Below, in pieces: positions 10,701-20,466 of a DNA stretch of 64,000 nucleotides (position 1 is the stretch's first letter; each line of letters starts with the position of its first letter). The stretch comes from Spodoptera frugiperda. Its lineage: Eukaryota > Arthropoda > Insecta > Lepidoptera > Noctuidae. The position numbers and the translations under genes were made by a program. The stretch lies in assembly GCF_023101765.2 (NCBI RefSeq), contig NC_064237.1, positions 1,178,001 through 1,242,000 on the forward strand, read 5' to 3'. The notes below the pieces were generated by a model. That model was not told the DNA's origin. It made no database searches and saw only the letters and a list, made by a program, of their open reading frames with translations.

Positions 10701-13700
10701 CTTACTAGTTTGTTAAAAATTGATTTTTTTTTTATTCATTCCAGGTGATAAATGGCGTCAAATGAGAACAACTTTAAGCCCAGCGTTCACAGGGTCCAAA
10801 ATGAAAATGATGCTGCCTCTGATCGTAGACAGCGCTGACAATATTGTCGAGTATTTGAATGGTCTGTTTGTAACGTCATATTGTTTGCATGTTAGAAAGA
10901 AATGCATTTTCATCATTGCCACTGAAAAATAAGTCTTATTTATTGTATATTAAGGACAATTGACTGCACGATTGGCGCGATGGCTGGGCAACTGGCTGCC
11001 GTGCAACGTGTCGCGGGTTCGATTCCCGCACGGAACAACTCTTTGTGTGATTCACAGATTGTTGTTTCGGGTCTGGGTGTCATGTGCATGTGAAATTGTA
11101 TGTTTGCAAACGCACCCACGACACAGGAGAAAATCTTAGTGTGAGGCAATGTTTAAAAAAAAACAAAAAAAAAAATGGTTTGTTTTTTAGATCACCAGAC
11201 TGAAGACGTTGATGTTGACGATCTGATGCGTCGGTACACGAGTGACGTCATAGCGACTGCAGCTTTTGGCCTCAAGGTCAACTCTTTGAAAGACAGAGAT
11301 AATGAATTCTACAGGGTGGGAAGCTCTCTGTTTGAATTCACGCTTACACAGAGGCTATTGATGTTTAGCACTCTTTTACCTTCACTCTCAAAGGTAAACA
11401 AAATACTAGATTTTGTATTGATAAAGCATAAATAAATTCATTAAAAAGCCTTGAAGTGACGGCACAGAAGGACTAAGGAACTATAGGTATATTAGGCAAA
11501 GACCGAGCAATAGCGTTCACCTGACCTGTTTTTTTTAACTCACCTGCCTATAAATTAGTATGGAGATTACGAGAATCTTCTAAATGTCAAGGCTGTAGTC
11601 CAGCTGTAGACTATTACAGTCTTTTGACAATGCACTTGTTTTTCAAAGAGTCGTATTAGAGACTGTATAAGTCTACTTCCACTTCCACACTTATTCTGAT
11701 TTCAGAAACTGGGAACTCGTCTATTTCCCGAGACGACGTACAATTTCTTCAGGACAATTGTCTCATCTACCTTGGAATATAGGAAGAGGGAGAAAGTAGA
11801 GAGACCTGATATGATTCAACTCCTTATGGAAACTCCAATAGGTAGGAAACATGTCTTAATTAAAAACGTTACGATAGAAAGTTAAGTATAGATAGACATC
11901 AATAGATTTTGGACTATATTACAAAGTAGTAAAGTTCAGAATCAAATTCATAGGTTACTTCTTGCTCTTAAAAGGCTGTGTTCTTTGCCAATCTTCTATT
12001 CCATGTTTACAGAATGGACTCCAGATGAACTGACAGGCCAAGTGTTCATATTCTTTGCTGCTGGCTTCGAAACATCTGCCAGTGGGCTAACCATGGCTAT
12101 CCATGAGCTAGCATTGCACCCTGATATCCAAGAGCGATTGTACCAGGAGAGCAGCAAGTTTAAGAACGACAAAGAGCTTACATTTGACAAACTCAGCCAA
12201 CTGAAGTACTTGGAATGTGTGATTAATGGTAAAATAATAATTATTATGTCCAACAAACTTTAAATGTAGTTAAAAACTTAGTTTTGCTTTAAAATTCTAA
12301 TTTTAATAAAAAGTCTACTGTAGTCAGCCTCCGAGTCACCCACTCTTTATTGTTTTATTACTTTAGTAATCTTATTAAATTTCTTTTCATCCTACGGTGC
12401 GCGGCGTCAGTTACGGCCCTGCTATTTCATAATAATATTGTGAAATTAAACATATTTTGTACCTAACACTATGTTTAGACAAAACAGGTGTGATATGGTA
12501 ATACTTAAGTGCATTGTTAAGTGTTCAGAGATAAATATTCCAGACCAAAGCTTTATGATCTTTAAGTTAACTAAAAATCTCGGTTTACTCACGTACATTA
12601 ATCGAGAAAAGCTCTATTAGTTTCGGGTCACAGAGCGGGACTGACTCTTTATCACGAGCAGCGTGTGTGCGGTGATGTCGTGCAGCTTAATATTATAGGC
12701 TCGAAACTAGTAGAGCTTTTCTCCATTAATGTACGTGAGTAAACCGTGATTTTTAGTTAATTTAGTATAACACATGATAGTTATTTTTAAACTGTGATCT
12801 TTAAGTATTAGTAAAATATTTACCTAATTTTATGTTTTGACTTTCAGAAACTCTGAGGATATGGTCCCCCGCTATCTTCATGGATAGAACCTGTGTAAAA
12901 GCGTATGAACTGCCTCCACCCAGAGAGGGCGGAAAACCATGCATTGTAAGTAGAAATTATCGCCGCATAAGCAGTGGCTGGTTGCATATTGCATATATAT
13001 GTTACATTTTGTCTCAGATTTAAATAGTTTTGTTATTAGCGTTGTGTACTGTGTACGTTTTAGTTAAAACAAAAACTTTTAAGTTATTTTCTAGATAATC
13101 TGTAGTCCCTTAGTACGAGATTGCTTTACGTTGAACGAAAACGAAACAAGAGCGTTTTCGGCGTTCTGTATGGTTGATTCATTTGCGTAGACCAATCAAA
13201 GCGCCGAAAACGCTCTCGTTTCGTTTTCGTTCAGCATACTCGTACTAAGGGTACTGGCACGTTTACGTACATTAATAGTGTGTCTAGTCTAATCAATAAA
13301 TTCTCAACATTTTATGGATTCCTAGTACCTAAGAGAACCTTCTTCACACAAGGTTTACTTTTACATTTTGAATGCAACAGGTTAAACCAGGTGAAGTGGT
13401 TTACAACATGGTGAACTGTCTCCACATGGATCCGAAATACTTCCCTGAACCCAAAGTCTTCAACCCTGACAGGTTCTCCGATGAGAACAAGCATAACATC
13501 CAACCTTGTACCTTCGCACCGTTTGGTGGAGGTCCAAGGATTTGTATCGGTAAGTTGAATGATTTTGTCTAAAGATACTCATATCAGGTTATAACCTGAT
13601 GACCACCACCTGATGGTAAGCAATTAACGCCGCTCTTGGCGCACCCGCAACACCAACAATTAATTATAAAAAAATAAATTACTACTTTAGTTAAGATAAA

Positions 13701-13941
13701 TAAAAATTGCCATGTTGTTACTCTTTTCTAAGTACCAGGCATGCATAAATAACCAGGAGGTATTTTTTTCGCAGGCGTAAGATTTGCTATGATGGAGATC
13801 AAGGTTCTACTGCATCATATCATATTGAACTTCAAGATTGTGAAAACGAAGAAAACCGCGGATCCTATTAAACTGAAGCCTCATGTGTTTAACATTAGGA
13901 CGATGACCGGTACGTGGGTTAGGTTCGAGAAAAGACAATAG
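7764..13941 (+). CDS. Cytochrome P450, CYP3 clan, CYP9-like (nine exons)
   Basis: Likely a haem-thiolate monooxygenase anchored in the ER membrane; CYP9 relatives act on plant toxins, insecticides or endogenous lipids. Exons: 7764-7972, 8163-8326, 10745-10861, 11191-11393, 11706-11841, 12013-12228, 12848-12945, 13381-13549, 13775-13941. All introns are GT..AG, phases agree, and the total is 1,479 nt (492 residues plus TAG). Visible motifs: N-terminal hydrophobic anchor (about residues 2-18), helix C WRQMR, I-helix AGFETS, ETLR (ExxR, starting across the exon 6/7 join), PDRF, and the haem loop FGGGPRICIG ending across the exon 8/9 join. The start ATG has a good insect context (caacATG). Usual CYP9 proteins are about 520-530 residues; here roughly 30 residues are missing before the I helix, between exons 5 and 6. 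The reading frame is intact. Exact subfamily unknown. Confidence 0.9.
8618..8720. mobile_element. MITE, about 100 bp (family M3), in P450 intron 2
   Basis: Ends are imperfect inverted repeats: 'ccgccatactcag' on the left, 'ctgagtgcggcagt' on the right. The interior 'agtttaagtaatcattaaat' and 'caattgttttcggaacaaa' match, in reverse orientation, the element at 33,075-33,192. Confidence 0.75.
10003..10116 (+). repeat. Family C retroposon remnant in P450 intron 2
   Basis: Contains 'ctgcggact', 'aggaacgga', 'gtcagtaagagcctgacact' and 'ccctct', followed by the 'gtcattgg' and 'ttttaaaag' end of family C, with the middle part lost. Confidence 0.7.
10560..10705 (+). repeat. Family F repeat fragment in P450 intron 2
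   Basis: 'atcacctgatggaagcaatc', 'ggaacaccagaggtgtaaca' and 'ggttaggaatttatgggttg' match the first half of the family F consensus. It stops about 40 bases before exon 3. Confidence 0.75.
10966..11160 (+). repeat. tRNA-derived SINE (family B) in P450 intron 3
   Basis: A tRNA-like head includes a perfect B box, GGTTCGATTCC (about 11016-11026), with 'cgcgatggctgggcaactgg' as the A-box side. A tRNA-unrelated body and an A-rich tail (11153-11175) follow. The tail ends about 15 bases before the exon 4 acceptor. Minus-strand relatives lie at 38.1 and 51.6 kb. It is not a tRNA gene, because the cloverleaf arms do not close cleanly and the body continues past them. Confidence 0.8.
12566..12762. mobile_element. 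MITE with ~60-bp inverted arms (family M1), P450 intron 6
   Basis: The left arm (12566-12625) and the right arm (12701-12762) are near-perfect inverted copies, e.g. 'ggtttactcacgtacattaa' versus 'ttaatgtacgtgagtaaacc', separated by about 75 bp. The motifs 'gaaactagt' and 'cgtgagtaa' link it to the elements at 19.5 and 50.9 kb. Confidence 0.85.
13107..13252. mobile_element. MITE, ~145 bp (family M2), P450 intron 7
   Basis: The left end 'cccttagtacgag' and right end 'ctcgtactaaggg' are inverted copies, and 'aagagcgttttcggcg' mirrors 'cgccgaaaacgctctc'. A relative with the same layout lies at 48,890-49,038. Confidence 0.85.
13598..13658 (+). repeat. Family F fragment in P450 intron 8
   Basis: 'cacctgatggtaagcaatta', 'gcgcacccgcaacaccaaca' matches the left end of family F; the rest is absent. 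Confidence 0.65.
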
Positions 13942-13996
13942 TTTCTTCACAACATATTCGAAAGAGATTTTTGTAAAACATATATTTTTTGTAACG

Positions 13997-14343
13997 TTAA
14001 ATACAATCCCTGGCCACATTATAAAAAGCACCAATTTTTTTTTGTCGTTAATTATTTACATGTTTAGATTTTTTATTAGAGAGGTGTAGCGTGATGTTTT
14101 ATATCTCATACAAAAATAATTTCTGACTGGAACCAGTACTTTCGAAGATAGGCGCGTTAAAACAAAGTCTTTATTTTTATGTGTAGTAAAGTAGGAAAGA
14201 TATAGGAGATAATTAATACTGTTATTATTTTTATTTTTAAATAAATACGAACTCAAAAAATGTCCTTAATAAATATACACTGATATGTTTAAACAATAAA
14301 CAAGAGTGCGTCTAATAATATGTGGCCAGGGACTATATTTTAA
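13997..14343. mobile_element. TTAA-flanked inverted-repeat element after the P450 stop
   Basis: 'aatccctggccacat' at 14005-14019 is mirrored by 'atgtggccagggact' at 14320-14334, and TTAA lies at matching distances outside both (13997-14000 and 14340-14343). A TTAA target is typical of piggyBac-type elements, so this may be a 340-bp non-autonomous member. Only the outer ~23 bases match. It sits where the P450 3' UTR should be; AATAAA-type signals near 14,238 and 14,296 fall inside it. Confidence 0.4.
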
Positions 14344-14779
14344 GTTCTTTATTAAATAATGGGCATGATAACTGCGTATTTTTTAATAATAAATGTAAGT
14401 TTCCAAGATTACAAAGAATGCAAATTTACGTAAGCATGTTTATGTTTTAAGTTGCAAAATAAGATTAAAATAAAATATGATTGTATAATAAGGTTAGAAT
14501 AATATTATAATTGATAAAAATAAGTTATAACTTAACTAATTAGAAAGGTTAGAGTTAGTATAATATGTATGTGATTAAAATATTATTTTGTTTAAAGGAT
14601 AATGAAATAAATGTAGTTGCAATGTAAATTAATGCTGTTTTATTTTTTCAGATAAGTTTATTATACATAATTTTTGTTTTACTAAGCCATAATTGCTAAA
14701 TAGATACAAAACTTTGGAATGCATGGAATTAAATATTTTTTGTCTTGAGAAGTTGTGCTACTATACTGTTCTGATTTGA

Positions 14780-14885
14780 ATAACTCTTTTTGCGTTGGAT
14801 AGAGCATTTATCGAGGAAGGCAATAGACTATACAACATTACTCAATGACCAATAGGGGCCGAGCAGTGAGCGATAAATTATAGAA
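14780..14885 (+). repeat. LINE-like fragment
   Basis: 'ggatagagcatttatcgagg', 'aaggcaatagactata' and 'gaccaataggggccgagcag' resemble 3' segments of RTE-type elements common in moths. No coding sequence. Confidence 0.5.
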
Positions 14886-15097
14886 ATACGAGTGTGACTC
14901 GCGATTCTGTCTCTTCTTTACGTCTAAAGTTACTATACCGATGTGATAAAAAGAGATTATTCTGTTGGATAGTCTATTTATCAAGAAATACAAAGTAGTC
15001 GCAATGAAAATTAATCCTACGCCACTCTCCACCTCTTCAAACTACCTTTATTATTCATACATGGAATAGGTGGCATTACTAAGCCAAAGGATTGCTA

Positions 15098-15162
15098 ACC
15101 TAAATGGTAAGCGATACAGCACCGCTCCATGGACACCTTCGAAACACCAGAGGATACTTAAA
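15098..15162 (+). repeat. Family F fragment
   Basis: 'ctaaatggtaagcgatacag', 'ccatggacaccttcgaaaca', 'ccagaggata' matches the left portion of family F. Confidence 0.65.
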
Positions 15163-15242
15163 AAATCACGTCACGTCGCCGCTCCGTTTTGTTTTAATAT
15201 TTTTTAGAAACATAGAATTAAGTTCTAGGCTGGCTACCCGAT

Positions 15243-16515
15243 GTTTAGAAATACTTTCAACAATACGTTTCTTTTCAAACATCTTATCGAAGATATTGAT
15301 GCAGTGTATACGGCATTCCCTGAGGAAAAGTAAGTGACATTTATGTGCTCCTAGTACCATACATAAACATTACGTTGGCATTCCCAGAGGTAGTGACCAG
15401 AAATGGTATAAACAGAGGTAGCGTTTTGTCTTTATGTTATGTTTTTTGCCTCCAATGCTAAACTCATCAAAGCTAAGCACGGGATGGGGTTTCTTCGGGT
15501 GTGAGTCAAAATATTTATGTAAATTAATATTTCTATTATTTTTTCGTTATTATATTTAACGTCTGCTAAACTTAAAGCTAGAATTCGATTTTTAGGTTTA
15601 ATAACAGGGTGTGATAATTTGACCTTCTGCGTAGAACATCAATCTGAAGAAATAGACGTGTTGGATTTGATGCACCTCTACAACACAGACGTAGTGGCTT
15701 CCACTGGCTTTGGTCTCCACATTAATTCAATCAAAGATAAATGTCTCTATTAGTAGTTCTTTACTATTGGTTAAAGAGCGGTGACCTTCACAGTTTGGAG
15801 ACGAATACACTATTTTATAACGATACAGTTTCCAGCTGTGGCTAAAATTATGCAAGTAAGAAAGATTTTTAAAGTTTTTTCATTATCAAGTTTGGGAAGC
15901 CACGAGTTGTTCCCAGTTTGCGCTGGCCGTAATGACCTCTATTAACCCACTGAAGAGTTTTTAGGTATCGAACTTCTTTCATCAGAAGGCACCAAGTTCT
16001 TCAGAAATATTGTTTCCGATACAATAGCTGATAGGAAAAAGAATAATTTGGTAAAGACTGATTTCATTTTTCTACTAATGGGGGCCTCAGAAGGTACGTT
16101 TGTATTTGTTTTTAATGTGGTATGTATTGTTCCTTTCTTTTTGTTGATTATATTTAAAGAAGTTTTATATTCTTTTTTCACATTTAACGTTTAGATGAAA
16201 TCATTGGTGAAAACTTCGCTTTTCTAGCTAGTTTTGAGTCATCAATGAACTAGCTAACATACCAAAAAAAAAAAAAATTGTACCAGGAGATCAGAACAAA
16301 GCAGGAGAAATTCGGAGTTCTAAATTATGAATGGATTATTGAGTTTAAATATATGGATTGCGTGTTACATGGTATGTAGGATAAAATACTTGCAGCGAAA
16401 CGTGTTGTTGGGATATTTATAACATATTGTACCTATTGGAATTTTGGCAGTGGCGGCCAGGATCTGGTCAAAGGCTGTATTTATGGACAGAGTTTGTACT
16501 GAGTGCTACGTGTTA
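15243..16515 (+). pseudogene. Decayed tandem copy of the CYP9-like P450
   Basis: Exon remnants follow the intact gene in the same order and strand. They are: exon 1 end (about 15243-15329, closing in FPEEK before a GTAAGT donor), a faint exon 3 trace (about 15390-15440), exon 4 (about 15636-15855, with IDVLDLM and NTDVVAST), exon 5 (about 15970-16094, FFRNIV to FLLMG, still with a GT donor), exon 6 (about 16195-16373), and the start of exon 7 (about 16450-16515, FMDRVC). In-frame stops lie at 15751-15753 and 16251-16253. The I-helix AGFETS has become ASFESS. Exons 2, 8 and 9, with the haem-binding cysteine, were not found. Like the intact gene, it lacks the loop before the I helix. It is clearly non-functional. 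Confidence 0.85.
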
Positions 16516-17264
16516 CTATTATTTCTGTCGTAATTTTTGCGATTATACTTAAGTTAAATAAGAGAGGTAAATGAACTAAATTGCAATACGAAAAAATGTC
16601 AACGCGACTAAAGGTATAGTGGAAAAATTCTATGAAAACATAGCAGCATATTATTATTACAAATGTAGGAACTTCTAAATGAAGACTAAGATTTACAATG
16701 TTGTGTCATAAAATGGGCAAATGTTAATTATTTCATATGCTGCAGTGAGATTTAGGACTAGCAATCTTGGTGCAAGTTTCAGTGTCTGTGAGAAGTGCAC
16801 TAAATTTCAGTAGTTTCTGAGATTAGCTAGAACTCATTAGCTCTTAAATTAGCCGGGGACTCCACAGTCTCCGTGCTCCGTTGTTTAATTAAAAAAAGTA
16901 TTGCAAACCTTTTCGAGTTACGTAAAGAACAATTAAATGTACAAATTCATTGTATAAAATTGACAGTGAAAATGTTTATATGAAATTGTAGAACTCTAAT
17001 ATTTAATTTATTAATTCTTTTTCCAGTGATTAAAAACAATTGACTTTAAAAAGGGAGGTTCTCGGCATGACCTATATGTATGTATCTCAGAAAGGAGATA
17101 CTCAATGCTGATACTGAACTACGAAATAGTTCAGTGTAAAAGAACCTCCGATGCAACCACTGAAGCTCAGCGGCAGAGCTATTGGAAATACCTATGTCCA
17201 TTTCAAGAGAAGACTATGAAATACCAATAAAAACAACAATGGATTATATATACATACTAGCAAA
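16516..17264. other. Intergenic, no gene seen
   Basis: No further P450 exon (haem loop or C-terminus) could be recognised here, and no other gene. Confidence 0.45.
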
Positions 17265-17445
17265 CCTGGCGAACTGCGTTCCGCCACCAATAATTTTCCC
17301 CTGTAAATTAAAAAAAAATCCTGAATTTTCTTTGCTATAAACCTTACGGAGCCCGAGCCCTTCCCAACGAATGCAAAACCGTGGAAATCGGTTCGTGCGT
17401 TCTGGAGTTATAGCGAGGAAGGAAAACCCGACTTATTTTTATATA
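17265..17445. repeat. Retroposon-like tail
   Basis: 'actagcaaacctggcgaact', 'gcgttccgcca', 'aaatcggttcgtgcgttctg' and 'gagttatagcg' resemble 3' ends of insect non-LTR elements. A short TA-rich run follows at 17,440-17,455. Confidence 0.45.
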
Positions 17446-17670
17446 TATATTTATTTGCTTTTTAAATAAGAATATTGCCATTAAATGCTACAGAAGCCGA
17501 AAGACTGTTGTTATCCTTTCCGATTGTTGTTAAACTAACATTAACGCTCTAAACCGATTGCAGCGCCATCTACTGATTGTGTATCGTGAACCGGGGGCAA
17601 CTAACTGACCAGTTACGCTAGGTACAGGCAGTCTTCTGACCTAGGTATGCTTAATTGCTTTCGCTAAATA

Positions 17671-18042
17671 TACAGCGTGTAACAAAATACCCATATACAT
17701 CAAGAAGCACTGAAGAATACAGGTTGAATAGAATCTCTAAACAAAGATTCAGCTTAAAATACGTTTAAAAAAATTGCATGGTCCTTGATTATAAATCATC
17801 ATACAAACCTATCACAACACTGCAGGGGTCACTCGCTAATATTTCTTCTGTAAATCTGATCGCCTAGTACCTGTATCTACCTAATTGTGATGTTCGGTTT
17901 ATGGAATTTTATGTATTGAAAAAATTCATAACTTCGTTCCATGAAAACATGAATTTAAATAAAACCTTTCCCGTATCGTTTATTATGTTGTCTAAGACCG
18001 TGCACTTGATATGTATACCCCTTTTTGTTACACCGTGTGTAT
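17671..18042. mobile_element. MITE with GTGTAACAAAA ends, ~370 bp
   Basis: The left end 'acagcgtgtaacaaaatacc' and right end 'gtatacccctttttgttaca' followed by 'ccgtgtgta' form imperfect terminal inverted repeats of about 35 bp, including matching 'atatacatcaag' / 'cttgatatgtat' segments. Flanking TA on both sides fits a Tc1/mariner-type target. No transposase frame. Confidence 0.7.
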
Positions 18043-19515
18043 TACCTTCCGATAAGTAATCAACAAACGCTTCATTTGTAGCAAACGTAATATTACAAAG
18101 TTATTATGAAAGGCTACATTAAAAGTTTTTTAAATCACATCATAAAATAAACATACGCTTCTATCAACATAGTGTAGCATGTGACAACATACGGGGCAGT
18201 ATTACTACTGCACACGTTGCGTTTTATGTTCTACGTGTAAAAGGTTTTAATTATAGATTTCAATGTGAAGTATGTCTTTGAAGGTTTATTGACAGCTGCT
18301 AGTTTTTTTTGACAGTTATGTTACTTAGTAATTGAGTGTTTTATTAAATATCAGTCTCCTTTCTTATTGTGAAACATTTTTTTAAAAGGATAGAAAGTCC
18401 TATGAGTCCTATGTTATGTCCCTTGTCAAAGAAGAGGAAGAGAAAGAAGCATTGACGCATTATATGCAAGCTTTTTCGTAGAAGTCTACGTGAGCTATTG
18501 GATGTAAGTGGAGATATATCGTTCAGCATAGAGGATAAAGGGGGCCGCCTTTGTTCAACAGTGGACGTCTTCTAACTAGAGATGATGTGAACCCACCGTT
18601 CCTCTCTTGTATACAAAAGGGTGTTTTCGTTGCAAAACTCCTCCGTATACGATCACAACTAAATAACGTACATTTGGCAGGCTTTCATCGTGTTTTTAGA
18701 ACAAGCACATTTTAACTTGCCACGCTGCGGCTTAGCGTAGCCATAACTACAGCAGAAACGGGATTTCCCTTTATTAAATTAATAATGTTATATAACACTA
18801 AATAGGCTAGCAACACCGTGCAACCGCTTACCTCTGATGTTTTATGATTATTATACGAGATAAGGTTGTATTAAACAAAGTTACGTTGTACGCAACAATC
18901 TGATAGTCGCGGTTGTTTTTAAACTTTACAGGTCTTAAACAATTGTTTGAAGTCGGAAACATAGTAAAATATATTCTAGTATTATTTTATTCAGTAGATA
19001 TAATTATGTTGATTATTCCTTTGCACATATCGAAAACAGAAAACAGGTATTGTAGCAATTTGCATGCTATCTGCATGTTGCAAGTTGCAACGCCTTTGCC
19101 TTATCGTGTGCTATGCCACGTGTAATCATTTAATGTTTTTTTATAACATGAAGAAATCTGAGTTCCCAAAAATGGCATACTTGCGCAGCGTGACACGGGT
19201 TGATGTTATTGTTTGTGAGTTTGTGTTGGTGTATGTTTTTACAGCACAACTTGTTAGAACCTTATGCTATCCTAGTACGCCGCTACTACGTAGTCACACT
19301 AAGTAGTTAGTGTGCAATTTGCGAGTTATTTTAATGTTAATTCAGTGCCGGCAGAAGCCGGGCCGACCACAGACTATAAATCCACCATGTCATCGCTTTA
19401 CTGGCAAATAAACTGTTATTATTGAACTCCCTTTAATTTATAAATCGGTTAATTAGTCTGGCTATTATTCATTCTTTGATCGGAGATGCCTTGGTTACTT
19501 AGTATTGTATAGAGC
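18043..19515. other. Intergenic, no gene seen
   Basis: Several 60-80 codon frames occur, but none has coding-like composition, splice structure or recognisable domains. Confidence 0.4.
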
Positions 19516-19707
19516 GTTATTATGTTAATGGCTTACTCAGGTAACTATTTGACGAGGAATTCCACTTGTTTTACGTCATGCTAGAGGCTCATATTCATGA
19601 GCAGCATTCCGCGACACACGACGTGGCGATTGTCGCGCTGCTACTGAGTAAGCCGATAACATAATAATTAATATAGTATGTCTCACGAAAGTTATAATAA
19701 AATTAAA
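19516..19707. mobile_element. MITE (family M1), about 190 bp
   Basis: 'ggcttactcag' on the left is mirrored by 'ctgagtaagcc' on the right. The interior 'tcatgagcagcattccgcga' and 'cacacgacgtggcgattgtc' match, in inverted orientation, the element at 50,915-51,098. The right flank 'tagtatgtct' ... 'ttataataaaatta' is also shared. Confidence 0.8.
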
Positions 19708-20087
19708 TGCCATTATTATGGTATTATATTATTACATCGAATTGTTTAAAGAACATATACCAGGAAAGTATGAACACGTTCAATAATAAAGTTCTGCATC
19801 AAACGGAACCGAACGCTGGCAAATAAACAATAAATTGGCCACCAGTCAAAAACTTAATAGCGAAACTGCGATTTAAACTTCCATCTGCAAGGATTATATC
19901 CAGGGTATTGGGTTTAAATCGAATTTAGATGCTTCTTAGACGCAGTTTCGAGGAAGATTCGACTTAATAGCTATAACTTGGATATTTTATTGGCGCTTAC
20001 GTTACACTAACTTTTATTGATGGTGTCCTAGTACTGTGATCGGGGACATGGCCATGGATTTTATTATACTTGTCTTCGGATCAAAGT

Positions 20088-20425
20088 AATTAATAATAAT
20101 AATCCTTCCATGCCGGTTTCGGCTACGGCGACCGTTTCTGGACTACTGGCGTCTATCATGGGCTCTCATGTGGCTGGCAAATCCACCTTTGTTTACAAAT
20201 GTTCTTCCGCAGAGTGGACACGTGAGAGCACCATTAACATAATTGTAATTGATTGCCGCTGGTGGTCGGGCTTTTATTTCGTCACGCTTAGCATCTAGCT
20301 TTGAAAGCCGATGAGTTTCAAAATCAGATATCTTCTGCCGCACCAGTGACCTCCACTCTCCGCGGTTCGATGCAAGCTCTTCCCACTGAGATGGGTCTAC
20401 GTCACACGCCTTCAAAGTAATTATG
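20088..20425 (-). mobile_element. LINE fragment: C-terminal end of a non-LTR polyprotein
   Basis: On the minus strand the frame ending at 20,143 carries LKACDVDPSQWEELASNR, EWRSLVRQ and a single C2H2 finger (CPLCGRTFVNKGGFASHMRA, residues about 85-104 of the open frame). This layout is typical of the C-terminus of non-LTR retrotransposon polyproteins in animals. Coding similarity starts near 20,415; upstream codons look random, so the copy is 5'-truncated. After the stop there is a ~40-base 3' UTR and a short (ATT)n tail (20,090-20,101), as expected for target-primed insertion. Confidence 0.75.
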
Positions 20426-20466
20426 ACCATTATAATAATGTTTATGTGATCAAGACAATAGATCAT

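Noticed and set aside
11000..11035. tRNA gene suggested by GGTTCGATTCC
   Set aside because: The tRNA-like head continues into a repeated non-tRNA body with an A-rich tail, and relatives occur at 38.1 and 51.6 kb; it is a SINE.
20143..20466. Host C2H2 zinc-finger gene on the minus strand
   Set aside because: A single finger after an SQWEELASNR-type segment, with a truncated front and an ATT tail, fits a LINE polyprotein end better.
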